From Halorubrum sp. (GTDB taxonomy: Archaea; Halobacteriota; Halobacteria; Halobacteriales; Haloferacaceae), in contig JAQCNI010000090.1 in NCBI GenBank assembly GCA_028275105.1, positions 1 to 39,080 on the forward strand: a stretch of DNA of 39,080 nt, in the 5' to 3' direction. The notes beneath the pieces were generated by a model that saw only the letters and a program-made list of their open reading frames with translations, was not told where the DNA came from and did no database searches. The position numbers and the translations under genes were made by a program. Positions 1 to 9,250 of the stretch are shown piece by piece (the stretch's first letter is position 1; each line of letters begins with the position of its first letter).

Positions 1-1011
1 TCACAGGGGTTTCTCCAGGCGCTGTTCGAGTACCAGTCGATACTCGTGGAGCTGACCGGACTCCCGGTCGCGAACTGCTCGATGTACGACGCGGCGACCG
101 CGTTCGCGGAGGCGGCGATGCTCGCGGACCGCGTCCAGTTGACCGGCGGCAACGTGGTTCTCGTGCCGGAGCACCTCCGCGAGGGGAAGCGGGCGGTCCT
201 CGAGAACTACCGTTCCGGGGGCGACCTGACCGTCGAGTCGTACCCGATGGACGACGGGATCGCGGACGTCGACGCCATCTCGGACCGCGTCGATGACGAC
301 GTCGTCATGGTGTACGCCGAGACACCCACCGTCCGCGGCTGTCTCGAGGAGCGGCTCGCGGCGATCGGCGACCTCGCGGCCGACGCCGACGCGCTGTTCA
401 CCGTGGGGTCCGACGTCGTCGCGTTGGCGGTGCTGGAGGAGCCGGCGGGGGTCGGCGCCGACGTCGTCGTTGGCGAGGCCGGCTCCCTCGGGCTTCCGAC
501 CGCCTACGGCATGGGGCTCGGGGTGTTCGCCTGCCGGGAGGCCCATCTCCGGCAGGTCCCGGGGCGCCTCGTCGGGGCGACCGAGGACGCCCGCGGCGAC
601 CGCGCGTTCACGCTCACGCTCCAGACCCGCGAGCAACACATCCGCAAGGAGCGGGCGACGTCGAACATCTGTACGAATCAGGCGTGGGTCGCGCTCCGGG
701 CGGCGATCTACGCCGCGACGCTCGGCCCCGACGGGCTCGTCGACCTCGCGAACGACTGCGTGCGGGAGGCGGCCGCGCTCGCGGACCGGCTCGACGGGCT
801 CTCGGGTGTCGCCGCTCCGGTCCACGACCGGCACCACTTCCGGGAGTTCACGGTCCGTACGAACCGGCAGGCGGCCGCGGTCGCGGACGCCCTCGCGGAC
901 GAAGGGTTCGCGGTCCACGTCGTCGGCAAGCACCTGCTCCAAGTCTGTGTGACCGACCTGAACGTCGACCGGACGGACGGGCTGGTCGAAGCGTTCGCGG
1001 GGATGATCTGA
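1..1011 (+). CDS. gcvPA: Glycine dehydrogenase (decarboxylating) subunit 1, 5' truncated by window edge
   Basis: This is the N-terminal-half subunit of the split P-protein of the glycine cleavage system, which decarboxylates glycine and passes the aminomethyl group to the lipoyl H-protein. The reading frame is open from base 1, so the start codon lies upstream. About 336 residues are visible, and roughly 100 are missing if the family's usual length of about 440 applies. The hallmark motif [13 protein letters not shown] lies near the visible start, and a conserved TSNICTNQA segment lies near base 660. The stop codon abuts the GTG start of gcvPB with no gap, so the two subunits are certainly co-transcribed and probably translationally coupled. 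The fold is that of a PLP enzyme, but the PLP lysine is carried by the partner subunit. Confidence 0.97.
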   Translation, partial: SQGFLQALFEYQSILVELTGLPVANCSMYDAATAFAEAAMLADRVQLTGGNVVLVPEHLREGKRAVLENYRSGGDLTVESYPMDDGIADVDAISDRVDDDVVMVYAETPTVRGCLEERLAAIGDLAADADALFTVGSDVVALAVLEEPAGVGADVVVGEAGSLGLPTAYGMGLGVFACREAHLRQVPGRLVGATEDARGDRAFTLTLQTREQHIRKERATSNICTNQAWVALRAAIYAATLGPDGLVDLANDCVREAAALADRLDGLSGVAAPVHDRHHFREFTVRTNRQAAAVADALADEGFAVHVVGKHLLQVCVTDLNVDRTDGLVEAFAGMI

Positions 1012-2442
1012 GTGATCCACGATCAAGCCGACTATGCGCGCGAGAACGGCGCCGTCCACGAGCCGCTGCTCTCGGAGAAGGGAGAGGAGACGGTCGACGT
1101 CGGGGACGCCTCACCGTTGCCCGACGAACTCACGCGAGAGGATCTCACGCTCCCGAACCCCTCCGAGCCGGAGATCGCGCGCCACTACACCCGGCTCTCG
1201 CAGATGAACTGGGCGATCGACGCGGGGCCGTACCCCCTCGGGAGCTGTACGATGAAGTACAATCCCAAGTTCACCGAGGACGTCGCGGCCGACCCGAACG
1301 CCGCGGTCCACCCCGACCGCACCGACCGGTCCGTTCAGGGGAATCTCGAACTCATGTATCGACTTCAGGGGTTCCTCGCCGATATCGGCGGGATGGATGC
1401 CGTAACGCTTCAGCCGCCGGCCGGCGCGGCCGGCGAGCTCACCGGGATCCTGATCGCGAAGGCGTACCACGACCACCACGGCAACGACCGATCCGAGGTG
1501 ATCGTCCCCGCGTCCGCCCACGGGACCAACTTCGCGACCGCCGCGACCGCCGGCTACGACGTGGTCGAACTTCCGTCCGGCGACGACGGGCGCGTCGACC
1601 TCGACGCGCTGCGTGCCGCCGTCGGCGACGACACCGCCGCGCTCATGCTCACGAATCCGAACACCGTCGGGCTGTTCGAGCGCGGCATCGCCGAGATCGC
1701 CGATGTCGTCCACGACGCCGGCGGCCTACTGTACTACGACGGCGCGAACCTCAACGCCCTGCTCGGCCGCGGCCGCCCGAGCGACATGGGGTTCGACGTG
1801 ATGTACTACAACGTCCACAAGACGTTCGCGACCCCCCACGGCGGCGGCGGCCCCGGTGCGGGGCCGGTTGGCGTCACCGGGGAACTCGCGGCGTTCCTCC
1901 CGACCCCGCGGGTTCGCGAAACCGACGACGGAAGCGGCTACGAACGCTTCGAGCCCGCGAAGTCGATAGGAAAGGTCCATGGCTTTCAGGGCAACTGGCT
2001 CGTGTTGGTCAAGGCGTACGCGTACATCGCTCGGCTCGGCGACGAGGGGCTCGCGGACGCGGTGGCCAAGGCAGTACTCAACGCGAACTACCTCGCCGAG
2101 CGGATCGACCTTGACGTGCCCCACGGCCCGTTCCATCACGAGTTCGCGGCGACCGCGGGCGACCGGGATGCCGCCGCCGTCGCCAAGCGGATGCTGGATT
2201 TCGGCGTCCACCCGCCGACGACGAAGTGGCCGGAGATGGTGCCGGAGGCGATGCTGACCGAACCGACGGAGATCGAGGGCAAGTCCTCGCTCGACGACCT
2301 CGCGGCCGCGTTTAACGCCGCCTACGGCGACTCGGATGAAGCGCTGGACGACGCACCAAACCGGACGGCCGCGGCCCGGATCGACCAAGTCGGCGCGGTC
2401 CGGAATCCCCGACTCTCGTGGCGGGCGCTCGACGACGGATAG
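1012..2442 (+). CDS. gcvPB: Glycine dehydrogenase (decarboxylating) subunit 2
   Basis: This is the C-terminal-half, PLP-binding subunit of the glycine cleavage P-protein (476 aa, normal length). The Schiff-base lysine is K270 in NVHKTFATPHGGGGPG, followed by the Gly-rich loop. MNWAIDAGPYPLGSCTMKYN is the expected N-terminal signature of subunit 2. The start is GTG, directly after the TGA of gcvPA, and no better start exists without overlapping that gene. The C-terminal 30 residues are less conserved in character. gcvT and gcvH normally lie just upstream in haloarchaea and would be outside this window. Confidence 0.97.
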   Translation: MIHDQADYARENGAVHEPLLSEKGEETVDVGDASPLPDELTREDLTLPNPSEPEIARHYTRLSQMNWAIDAGPYPLGSCTMKYNPKFTEDVAADPNAAVHPDRTDRSVQGNLELMYRLQGFLADIGGMDAVTLQPPAGAAGELTGILIAKAYHDHHGNDRSEVIVPASAHGTNFATAATAGYDVVELPSGDDGRVDLDALRAAVGDDTAALMLTNPNTVGLFERGIAEIADVVHDAGGLLYYDGANLNALLGRGRPSDMGFDVMYYNVHKTFATPHGGGGPGAGPVGVTGELAAFLPTPRVRETDDGSGYERFEPAKSIGKVHGFQGNWLVLVKAYAYIARLGDEGLADAVAKAVLNANYLAERIDLDVPHGPFHHEFAATAGDRDAAAVAKRMLDFGVHPPTTKWPEMVPEAMLTEPTEIEGKSSLDDLAAAFNAAYGDSDEALDDAPNRTAAARIDQVGAVRNPRLSWRALDDG

Positions 2443-2618
2443 CGGGACGACGACGGAATCAAGCGACGACGACGATATCGAGCGACGATGATCGCGGATC
2501 GCCGGGCAGTATCTCTCGCCACCACCGGCCCCCCAATACCGCCCACCACCACTGCCCACCACCACCGCGCCCGACTTCGACCTCCGCGGGTTCCGCGAGG
2601 GGGTTGCTCCCCACGACG

Positions 2619-2630
2619 CCTTTTATATCG
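2619..2630 (+). promoter_or_regulatory. TATA box of the metallophosphoesterase gene
   Basis: CCTTTTATATCG lies about 30 nt before the ATG at 2655. This is the spacing expected for archaeal TBP/TFB promoters with a very short or absent leader. The preceding 176 bp after gcvPB hold only low-complexity GAC/CCA-rich sequence. Confidence 0.7.
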
Positions 2631-2654
2631 TTCCGTCCATACACGTGACCGATC

Positions 2655-3191
2655 ATGCTCATCGGTATCGTTTCCGACACGCACGACGACCTCGATGCGG
2701 TGGAGGCGGCCGTGGAACTGTTCGACTCGGCGGGGGTCGACGCCGTCATCCACTGCGGCGACTTCGTCGCGCCGTTCGCCGTGACCCCGTTCGACGTCGG
2801 TTGCCAGTTCCATGCGGTTCGTGGCAACAACGACGGTGAGTGGGCCGTCGAGTCGACCGTCGACGGATTCGGCGAGTACCTCGGCGAGGCCGGGACGGTC
2901 ACGTTCGGCAACGGCGGCGAGGACGGGGAGGGGACCCCCGTCGACGTCGCAGTCACCCACGGAACGAGCGCCGTCGTCGTCGACGCCCTCGTCGACTGCG
3001 GCGACCACGACTACGTGCTCCACGGCCACACCCACGCTCACGGCGTCGAGGCGCGCAACGGAACCGTTCGGGTGAATCCGGGCGGCCTGCCGATCCCCGT
3101 CGACGGCGCGGACGACGTCTTCCGCGTTGCGACGCTCGACACGGCCGAAGACGGCGTCGAGGCCGTGACACACCACCGGCTTGGGATCTGA
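2655..3191 (+). CDS. YfcE/MJ0936-type metallophosphoesterase
   Basis: This 178-aa protein belongs to the small calcineurin-like phosphodiesterase family. All metal-binding motifs are visible in order: SDTH (residues 7-10), HCGDF, GNNDG, THG and the terminal GHTHAHG, followed by NPGG. Such enzymes hydrolyse phosphodiesters with two Mn or similar divalent ions and are cytoplasmic. The natural substrate of archaeal members is not settled. The ATG at 2655 gives the standard MxIGIVSDTH beginning and lies 30 nt behind a clear TATA box, so the gene has its own promoter rather than being part of the gcvP operon. Confidence 0.92.
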   Translation: MLIGIVSDTHDDLDAVEAAVELFDSAGVDAVIHCGDFVAPFAVTPFDVGCQFHAVRGNNDGEWAVESTVDGFGEYLGEAGTVTFGNGGEDGEGTPVDVAVTHGTSAVVVDALVDCGDHDYVLHGHTHAHGVEARNGTVRVNPGGLPIPVDGADDVFRVATLDTAEDGVEAVTHHRLGI

Positions 3192-3222
3192 CATTTCGGC
3201 GATCGTCCGAACCCCAGACCCG

Positions 3223-3250
3223 GTGTTTTATGCTCGCTCCCGCGGAGGGA
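3223..3250 (+). promoter_or_regulatory. TATA box and Shine-Dalgarno sequence of the AOR gene
   Basis: GTTTTATG at 3224-3231 is a TATA candidate, and GGAGGGA at 3244-3250 is a strong Shine-Dalgarno sequence 6 nt before ATG 3257. If transcription starts about 26 nt after the TATA centre, the SD would be cut from the mRNA. Either the true TATA lies further upstream or the SD is not used. The SD supports 3257 as the start rather than an upstream codon in the long open frame that begins at 2840. Confidence 0.55.
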
Positions 3251-3256
3251 ATTCAC

Positions 3257-4963
3257 ATGAGACACGCACGGGGGCCACTCCTCTCGATCGACCTGACGGA
3301 CCGAACCGTCTCGACGGAGGCGATCGACGACCGTCTCGCGTCGTTCATCGGGGGTCGAGGGCTCAACACTCGGCTCGCGTACGACCGGATCCCGTTCGAC
3401 GCCGACCCGCTGGGGCCGGAGAACCGGCTCTACTTTTCCACCGGGCCGATGCAGTACTCGCGGACCTCCTTTACCGGACGGATGGCCGCGACAACGATTT
3501 CGCCGCTCACGAACGGCCTCTGCTCGTCGAACGCCGGCGGGTTCCTCTCGCGGAACTTCACGGGCGCGGGGTACGCGGCCGTCGAACTCGTCGGCGAGGG
3601 CGACGAACTGCTCGCGGTCCACGTCCGCGAGCCCGACGGGGACGGGACCCCGAACGTCGAGTTCGAGACGGTTCCGGACCTCGTGGACGCTGACGTTTCG
3701 ACGGTCTCCGACCGGTTCGCGGCGGATCGGGATCTGGAGCCCGAACACGTCGCGTGTATCGGCCCGGCGGGGGAAAACCGGGTGCGGTTCGCGTCGATCA
3801 TGACTTCGGACACGCGGGCGTTCGGCCGCGGCGGGCTGGGCGCGGTGATGGGCGCCAAGGGCGTGAAGGCGCTCACCTTCGACGGCGACGTGAACGCCGA
3901 CGTCGACGTTGACTGGCCCGATGATGCCGGCGAGGTCCACCGCGAGGCGGCGACCTCGGACTCGATCATGAAACGACAGGGAACGGCGAGCGTGACGGAG
4001 CTCGCGAACGAGGTCGGAGCGCTGCCGACACGCTACTTCTCGGAACGGTCCTTCGAGGGCGCGGAGGGTATCTCCGGCGATCGCGTCGAGGAGAAGAAAC
4101 ACAGGAAGGGCACCTGTTCGCAGTGTGCGTTCGCGTGTAAGCTCCCCACCCGCGACGAGGACCGCGGGATCGAGACCGAGGGGCCGGAGTTCGAGACGGT
4201 GATGGCGTTCGGCAGCAACGCCGGGGTCGACGACGTCGTGGACGTGATGGCCGCCAACGAGCTATGTGACGAGCTCGGAATGGACACCATCTCCTGTGGC
4301 GACGTCGTCTCGATGTTTCTCAAAAGCGAGGACGAGTTCGGCAACGCCGGCCTCGTCCGTTCCCTGGTCGAACGGATCGCCTACCGCGAGGGCGTCGGCG
4401 ACACGCTCGCGGAGGGCGTCCACCGGGCGCACGGGGAGTTCGGCGCCGAAGACTGGACGGTCAAGGGAATGGCGTTCTCCGGCCACGACGGCCGGACGCT
4501 CAACGGGCAGGGGCTCGCGTTCGCGACCGCGAACCGCGGCGCCGACCACATGTACGGCGAGTTCTACCCGTACGAGTATCCGCTCGTCGACAAGGACGAC
4601 GCGCTCGATCCGACCGGACTCGACGGGAAGCCGCCGAAACTCGTCGATAAGGAAGACCGGAACGCCGTCCTCGACTCCGCCGTGATCTGTAAGTTCTCGC
4701 GGGGGACGGTCACCGACGAGCGGCTGGCCGCCTTGCTCGACGCCGACTACGACGAGCTGCTCGACCTGGGCGGCCGGATCGTCGAACTGGAGCGCGCGTT
4801 CAACAACGCCCGGGGGTTCGACCGCGCGGACGACACGCTCCCGTACGAGATCGACGGGTTCGACGCGGCGCTGTCGCAGTACTACGAGCTTCGGGACTGG
4901 AACGACGACGGGACCGTCCCGGGGTACGAGACGGGGTCGATCGCGGGCGTCGCCGACGACTGA
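3257..4963 (+). CDS. Aldehyde:ferredoxin oxidoreductase family protein (tungsten enzyme)
   Basis: This 568-aa protein belongs to the AOR family, tungstopterin enzymes that oxidise aldehydes to carboxylates and reduce ferredoxin. The N-terminal AFOR domain shows FIGGRGLNTRLAYD and GGFLSRNFTGAGYA. The [4Fe-4S] cluster ligands are C287, C290 and C294 (CSQCAFAC) plus C478 (AVICKFSRG), matching the C-x2-C-x3-C...C pattern of Pyrococcus AOR. The DTISCGD segment is also typical. The frame is open back to 2840, but homology begins at MRHARGPLLSIDL, just behind a Shine-Dalgarno sequence. The real aldehyde substrate cannot be told from sequence. A possible electron acceptor is a ferredoxin, and one is encoded at 33618, but there is no evidence linking them. 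Confidence 0.93.
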   Translation: MRHARGPLLSIDLTDRTVSTEAIDDRLASFIGGRGLNTRLAYDRIPFDADPLGPENRLYFSTGPMQYSRTSFTGRMAATTISPLTNGLCSSNAGGFLSRNFTGAGYAAVELVGEGDELLAVHVREPDGDGTPNVEFETVPDLVDADVSTVSDRFAADRDLEPEHVACIGPAGENRVRFASIMTSDTRAFGRGGLGAVMGAKGVKALTFDGDVNADVDVDWPDDAGEVHREAATSDSIMKRQGTASVTELANEVGALPTRYFSERSFEGAEGISGDRVEEKKHRKGTCSQCAFACKLPTRDEDRGIETEGPEFETVMAFGSNAGVDDVVDVMAANELCDELGMDTISCGDVVSMFLKSEDEFGNAGLVRSLVERIAYREGVGDTLAEGVHRAHGEFGAEDWTVKGMAFSGHDGRTLNGQGLAFATANRGADHMYGEFYPYEYPLVDKDDALDPTGLDGKPPKLVDKEDRNAVLDSAVICKFSRGTVTDERLAALLDADYDELLDLGGRIVELERAFNNARGFDRADDTLPYEIDGFDAALSQYYELRDWNDDGTVPGYETGSIAGVADD

Positions 4964-5044
4964 GACGGGTCCGTCGTCGATGGCGGTCACGTCGGCGGCA
5001 GTCTCGCCGTTCGACGCCGCCTGATCCACCACGTCACGTCCGAC

Positions 5045-6670
5045 CTACCACATCATGCCCGACTTCACCTTCCCCCGGAGCGACGTCGACGCCACGGAAC
5101 TCGAACCGGACCCCCCATCGTCGCTCTCGGCGAGATCGACGGACCACCCGTGCGCTTCGGCGATCTCGGAGACGATCTTCAGCCCCAATCCCGTCCCGTC
5201 GTCGGCCGTCGTTACGCCGGCCTCGAACACTTGGTCCCGACGATCCGGGTCGATCCCGGGGCCGTCGTCGGCGACGTAGAATCCGTCGTCGAGGACGCCG
5301 ATCGCAATCCCGACGTCGTCGCCGGCATGGCGCAGCGCGTTCCCCAGCAGATTTTCCAACAGCTGTGAGAGCCGGCTCCGGTCGGCGTGGACGACGGCGT
5401 CATCGACGGTCACCCGTTCCGCGTCCATCCCGACGGTCATCCGGACGTCGTCGGCGACCCCGGAGAGCGGTACCGGCTCCATGTCGTCGACGACGCGGCC
5501 GTGTTTCGCCAGCGCCAACAGATCTGCGATGAGCGCGTCCATCCGATCGAGCGCGGTCGCGGCGGCTCTCAGGGAATCGCCGTCGCCCTCGTCGCGCGCG
5601 AGTTCGACGTGTCCCGCAGCGACGCTGAGCGGCGTCCGCAGATCGTGTGAGACCAGGCTAGCGAACTCCTCCAGCCGGTCGCGTTCGCGGGTCACCTCGG
5701 CCTCCCGTGCCCGAAGCTGACGTTCCCGCTCGATCCGGACGAACACCATGGTGACGCTCGCCCCCCACAGTCGCGCGATGGTCCGGTCGTCCGGGTCGAT
5801 ATCGTCCGGCTCGGTCGCACCGACGTTCAACACGCCGTACCGGCCGAGCGGGACGATCAGCTCGCTCCGGATCGGCGTGTCGTGGCTGTAGCGCCCGGCC
5901 TCATCGTGGGTCTCGGGCACGTATCGGGGGTCGCCCGTCTCGAACGTCTCCCACGAGAGGCTCCGTTCGTCGGGAAAGTACGTCGGGTGGTCCCCGGTCA
6001 CGTCGGCGGCGGCGTCGGTGTAGGCGGCCGGTTCGAGCGCGTCGCGGTCGGAGTCGTACAGCCAGATCGCCGCGAGCGGGAGCCCGAGCACGTCGTCGAT
6101 ATACTCCACTCCGGTTTCGGCCGCGGTCTCCCGGTCAGTCGCTTTCAGTAGATCCTGTGTCGCCTCGTGTAGCGCCTCGAGCGTCTCGGACCGTTGGTGG
6201 AGTTGGGCGTTCCGGGCCCGCTCACGGGTGAAATCGACGACCGTGACGACGACCGACGTCGTCCCCGAACGCTCGACCGGGGTGAGCCCGATCCGAACCG
6301 GAATCCGGACCCCATCGGGCAGTCGAACGTACAGCTCCGGACCGTCCGACAGTGGCTGCGGGCGTGGGTCCTCGAGGTACGTCTCCCACGAGAACGGTTC
6401 GGAGCGCCCCGTAGTGCCGTCCCCGGAACCGTCCGCGTTGCCCGAGTGCTCGCCTGCGCTTCCCGAGCCAGGCTCGCCTCGACCCTCCGGAACGACGGTC
6501 GACGGATCGGCGAACGGCTCACCGACCGACCGACCCGCCAGATCCGACCCGGACTGACCGAACAGCCTCTCGACCTGACCGTTCCCGGCGAGGATCGTCC
6601 CTTCCTCGTCGACGACGAGCGTGGCATCGGAGACGGCGTCGAACGGCTCGTCCGTGCGGTCGGGGGTCAC
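5045..6670 (-). CDS. PAS-GAF sensor histidine kinase, C-terminus probably frameshifted
   Basis: This is a cytoplasmic two-component sensor of 541 aa without membrane segments. In order it has a PAS-like domain (residues 10-150, interrupted near 60-92 by a Gly/Ser/Glu-rich insertion), a GAF domain (about 165-310), and HisKA with phospho-acceptor H342 in SLVSHDLRTPL. HATPase_c follows, with N-box LLENLLGNALRH (437-448), DDGPGI (468-473) and GTGLGL (492-497). The start is GTG at 6670, 3 nt after the stop of the upstream gene, so the pair is an operon. The last 22 residues are atypical. In the +1 frame after a G run (C5111-5116 on the + strand) the usual ending GVRFEFRGVDVAPGEGE is found, with stop at 5034, so a one-base deletion or sequencing error is likely. 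No dedicated response regulator adjoins it. Confidence 0.92.
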   Translation of the reverse strand: MTPDRTDEPFDAVSDATLVVDEEGTILAGNGQVERLFGQSGSDLAGRSVGEPFADPSTVVPEGRGEPGSGSAGEHSGNADGSGDGTTGRSEPFSWETYLEDPRPQPLSDGPELYVRLPDGVRIPVRIGLTPVERSGTTSVVVTVVDFTRERARNAQLHQRSETLEALHEATQDLLKATDRETAAETGVEYIDDVLGLPLAAIWLYDSDRDALEPAAYTDAAADVTGDHPTYFPDERSLSWETFETGDPRYVPETHDEAGRYSHDTPIRSELIVPLGRYGVLNVGATEPDDIDPDDRTIARLWGASVTMVFVRIERERQLRAREAEVTRERDRLEEFASLVSHDLRTPLSVAAGHVELARDEGDGDSLRAAATALDRMDALIADLLALAKHGRVVDDMEPVPLSGVADDVRMTVGMDAERVTVDDAVVHADRSRLSQLLENLLGNALRHAGDDVGIAIGVLDDGFYVADDGPGIDPDRRDQVFEAGVTTADDGTGLGLKIVSEIAEAHGWSVDLAESDDGGSGSSSVASTSLRGKVKSGMMW

Positions 6671-6673
6671 GCT

Positions 6674-7414
6674 TTAGTCCTCCGTCGTGTCCGTCGGATC
6701 GTGGACGTGGCCACACTCCGGACAGCGGACCTCCTCGCCCCGCAGGTCGGCCGACGAGGCGCGCACCTCGCGCATCACCTCCGAGATCCGGTCCTCAGCA
6801 TCCAGTTCGTCGGCCACCGCGAGGTCGACGCCCTCGACCTCGAGCAGGAACTTCGCGACCTCCGTCACCTCGTACATCATCTCGTCGAGGTCCTCGGCGG
6901 TAAAAAAGCCGGACATCGCGCCGTACAGGAACGTCGCTCCCGACTTCGTCACCTTCTCCTCGAAGGCGTATCGCGCCTGATTGACCGCTTGGGGCGTGTA
7001 AGTGTCGGTCATGAACGGGACGAGCTGCGGAAGGTTCTCGCCGATCTTCGTCATCTCCACGCCGGTCTCCGTTCGGAAGTCGGCACAGAGCCGAGCGATC
7101 GCCCACTCGCGGGCCGTGATGTACGTCCGATCCCGAAGGAACTCGTTCACGCGTTCGTACCGCGCCCCGTCCACCTTCGTGAACCGTTCGTACTTGCGGA
7201 CGTCGGGCGGGACGTCACCGGCATCGTCGACCGCATCCTCGTTGCCGTCGGCGTCGCGGTCGGCGGAGCCCACTCCGTCGACGGCGTCGTCGTCGAACGG
7301 GCCGTTCCGATCCCTCGCCCCGGAATCAGGCCCGCCGTCCGCTCGGTTATCCCCCGGATCGGCATTCCCCTGATCGTCGGGATCATCGGACGGAGGACCG
7401 GAAGGATCGCTCAT
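6674..7414 (-). CDS. DUF5806-like haloarchaeal protein with C-terminal zinc-ribbon-like motif
   Basis: This 246-aa protein has a disordered Asp/Gly-rich N-terminus (residues 1-70) and a conserved core (about 80-220) containing FLRDRTYITAREWAIARLC and MTKIGENLPQLVPFMTDTYT. It ends with a CPECGHVHDP tail that could form half of a zinc site. I recognise the core as a haloarchaea-specific family (DUF5806, named from memory) with no known function. The ATG at 7414 is chosen because the frame upstream of it is antisense to the usp promoter, and a TATA-like CATAACCC lies about 30 nt before it. It is the first gene of an operon with the histidine kinase, suggesting a role in signalling, but this is inference. 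Confidence 0.85.
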   Translation of the reverse strand: MSDPSGPPSDDPDDQGNADPGDNRADGGPDSGARDRNGPFDDDAVDGVGSADRDADGNEDAVDDAGDVPPDVRKYERFTKVDGARYERVNEFLRDRTYITAREWAIARLCADFRTETGVEMTKIGENLPQLVPFMTDTYTPQAVNQARYAFEEKVTKSGATFLYGAMSGFFTAEDLDEMMYEVTEVAKFLLEVEGVDLAVADELDAEDRISEVMREVRASSADLRGEEVRCPECGHVHDPTDTTED

Positions 7415-7495
7415 GGTGGGGCTCTCACGCCCAGTGACTGAAAGGGTTATGGGTGCCGTCTGCGAACGCGACGTTATGAAAGCCGTCGGCGAACC

Positions 7496-7522
7496 CTTTT
7501 TATATCGGCCCGTGAGGAGGGG
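7496..7522 (+). promoter_or_regulatory. TATA box and Shine-Dalgarno sequence of usp
   Basis: CTTTTTATAT at 7496-7505 is a strong TATA box 26 nt before ATG 7526, and GAGGAGGGG at 7514-7522 is a strong Shine-Dalgarno match. The spacing predicts a nearly leaderless transcript, so the SD may only be used on a longer mRNA. The 111-bp region is shared with the divergent DUF5806-like gene. Confidence 0.7.
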
Positions 7523-7525
7523 AGT

Positions 7526-7894
7526 ATGAAAGTTCTCTGTGGGATCGGTGGGAGCGACGACTCGGTCCGCGCCTTGGAGCGGACGGTCGAGCGCGCGGCG
7601 GCCGCGGGCGACAACCTCACGGTCGCAGTCGTGGAGAACCCGGACTCGTCGACCGACGTCGACGCCCTCGTCGAACGGGCCGATGACGCCGTCGACGGGG
7701 CCGGCATCGACGCGGAAGTTCGCCGAGTCGAGGGTGACCCCGGGACCCGGATCATAGAAATAGCGGAACGCGAGGCGTTCGAGGAGGTCGTCCTCGGCGG
7801 CGGTCACACGAGCCCGATGGGGAAGATCACGATCGGGCCGATCGCCGAGTTCGTCCTGTTGAACGCCAAAACGACGGTTACCCTCGTCAGATGA
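7526..7894 (+). CDS. Universal stress protein, UspA family
   Basis: This 122-aa single-domain UspA protein has the Rossmann-like fold. The ATP-binding type signature is present at the C-terminus: GGGHTSPMGKITIGPIAEFV (G-x2-G...G-x-I/V-A/S-x-V layout) followed by TTVTLVR. This suggests a nucleotide-binding Usp that dimerises. Haloarchaea carry many paralogues and specific roles are unknown. The stop overlaps the start of the GNAT gene by 4 nt (ATGA), so the two are translationally coupled. Confidence 0.9.
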   Translation: MKVLCGIGGSDDSVRALERTVERAAAAGDNLTVAVVENPDSSTDVDALVERADDAVDGAGIDAEVRRVEGDPGTRIIEIAEREAFEEVVLGGGHTSPMGKITIGPIAEFVLLNAKTTVTLVR

Positions 7895-8463
7895 ACGAGC
7901 GCCGGTATCCGGACGAGACCGCCGGCCCCTTCCCGGCGCCGCCGATCGAGTTCACCGATCGGGAGGGACGGGCGGTCGAGATCCGCCAGTTCGACGGCTC
8001 GGTGGAGTCGACCGAGGCGCTCGCGGAGATGTATATCGAGTTCGATCCCTCGGACCGTGCCCAGGGGATCCCGCCCGGGACCGAATCGCGGGTTCGCGAG
8101 TGGCTTGATGACATCCTCGGCGGGGACTGTCTGAACGTGATCGCGTGGTGTGATGGGGAGGCCGCCGGTCATGCGACGCTCGTCCCCGACGGCGATGCCT
8201 TCGAACTCGCGATCTTCGTCCATCAGACGTACCAGCGGGCGGGGATCGGAACCCGGCTCATCCGCGGTCTATTGGGGTACGGACAGTGCGAGGGGGTCGA
8301 GACGGTGTGGCTCACGGTCGAGCGGTGGAACCGGGCGGCCGTCTCGTTGTACGAGAAGATCGGCTTCGAGACCTCGAACGCCGAGAGCTTCGAACTGGAG
8401 ATGGGCCTCCGATTGAACGAGCCACCCGGGGACGACGATATCGAGTCGGCAGCCGACGGCTGA
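7891..8463 (+). CDS. GNAT-family N-acetyltransferase
   Basis: This 190-aa protein has one GNAT domain (about residues 28-170). The acetyl-CoA pyrophosphate-binding loop is the R/Q-x-x-G-x-G/A type, seen as [11 protein letters not shown], and the C-terminal half shows the common [18 protein letters not shown] motif. A preceding segment, [13 protein letters not shown] and [12 protein letters not shown], fits strands 3-4. The start overlaps the usp stop by 4 nt. The substrate is unknown. Coupling to UspA hints at stress-linked protein or small-molecule acetylation, but this is only inference. Confidence 0.9.
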   Translation: MNERRYPDETAGPFPAPPIEFTDREGRAVEIRQFDGSVESTEALAEMYIEFDPSDRAQGIPPGTESRVREWLDDILGGDCLNVIAWCDGEAAGHATLVPDGDAFELAIFVHQTYQRAGIGTRLIRGLLGYGQCEGVETVWLTVERWNRAAVSLYEKIGFETSNAESFELEMGLRLNEPPGDDDIESAADG

Positions 8464-8528
8464 CCGCAACGGGGACCGCACGGTCGGGGATCTTCAAGGC
8501 TTTACGTCCGCGGAGCGAGCGATTCGAC

Positions 8529-9152
8529 ATGAGCTATCGGATCCTTCTGTTGGGTGCGCCGGGCGCGGGCAAGGGGACACAAAGCGAAAAGCTCGCGGCG
8601 GAGTACGAACTCGACCACGTCACTACCGGGGACGCGCTCCGCGCGAACGCCGACATGGAGACGGAGTACGGGACGCCCCGCTCGTTCATGGAGGCGGGCG
8701 AACTCGTCCCCGACCCGGTCGTCAACGAGATCGTGAAGACCGCGCTGTCGAACGCGGACGGGTTCGTGCTCGACGGCTACCCGCGGACTCTCTCGCAGGC
8801 GGAGTACCTCTCGGAGGTCACCGACCTCGACGCCGTCGTTCTCCTCGACGTCGACGACGCGGTGCTCCTCGACCGCCTCACCGGCCGCCGGGTCTGTGAC
8901 GACTGCGGAGCCAACTACCACGTCGAGTTCCAGCCGCCCGAAACGCCGGGCGTCTGTGACGACTGCGGCGGGGAGCTGATCCAGCGCGAGGACGACACCA
9001 AGGAGACGGCCCGCGAACGGCTCGAGGTGTTCGTCGAGAACACCGAGCCGGTCGTCACCCACTTCCGCGACGCGGGTGACCTGATAGAGGTCGACGGCGA
9101 GGGGACGCCCGAGGACGTGTTCGAACGGATCCGCGACGCCGTCGAGGCGTAA
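8529..9152 (+). CDS. adk: Adenylate kinase (zinc-LID type)
   Basis: This 207-aa enzyme catalyses ATP + AMP = 2 ADP in the cytoplasm. It has the P-loop GAPGAGKGT (residues 9-17), the AMP-site motifs TTGDALR and DGYPRT, and a long LID with four cysteines (C123, C126, C143, C146) that form a structural zinc site. The frame is open further upstream, but the ATG at 8529 gives the family N-terminus M[16 protein letters not shown]. A TATA-like CTTTAC sits about 28 nt before it. DUF106 follows, the standard partner of adk in haloarchaea. Confidence 0.96.
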   Translation: MSYRILLLGAPGAGKGTQSEKLAAEYELDHVTTGDALRANADMETEYGTPRSFMEAGELVPDPVVNEIVKTALSNADGFVLDGYPRTLSQAEYLSEVTDLDAVVLLDVDDAVLLDRLTGRRVCDDCGANYHVEFQPPETPGVCDDCGGELIQREDDTKETARERLEVFVENTEPVVTHFRDAGDLIEVDGEGTPEDVFERIRDAVEA

Positions 9153-9250
9153 GCCGTCTTCAGCGGGGCGCGAGCCTCGGTCCAAAGCGATCGGCCCGGA
9201 CGGCAACGATCCTGTAAGGTTCTTAACGGTCGGTCGATAACCGGCCGGTA

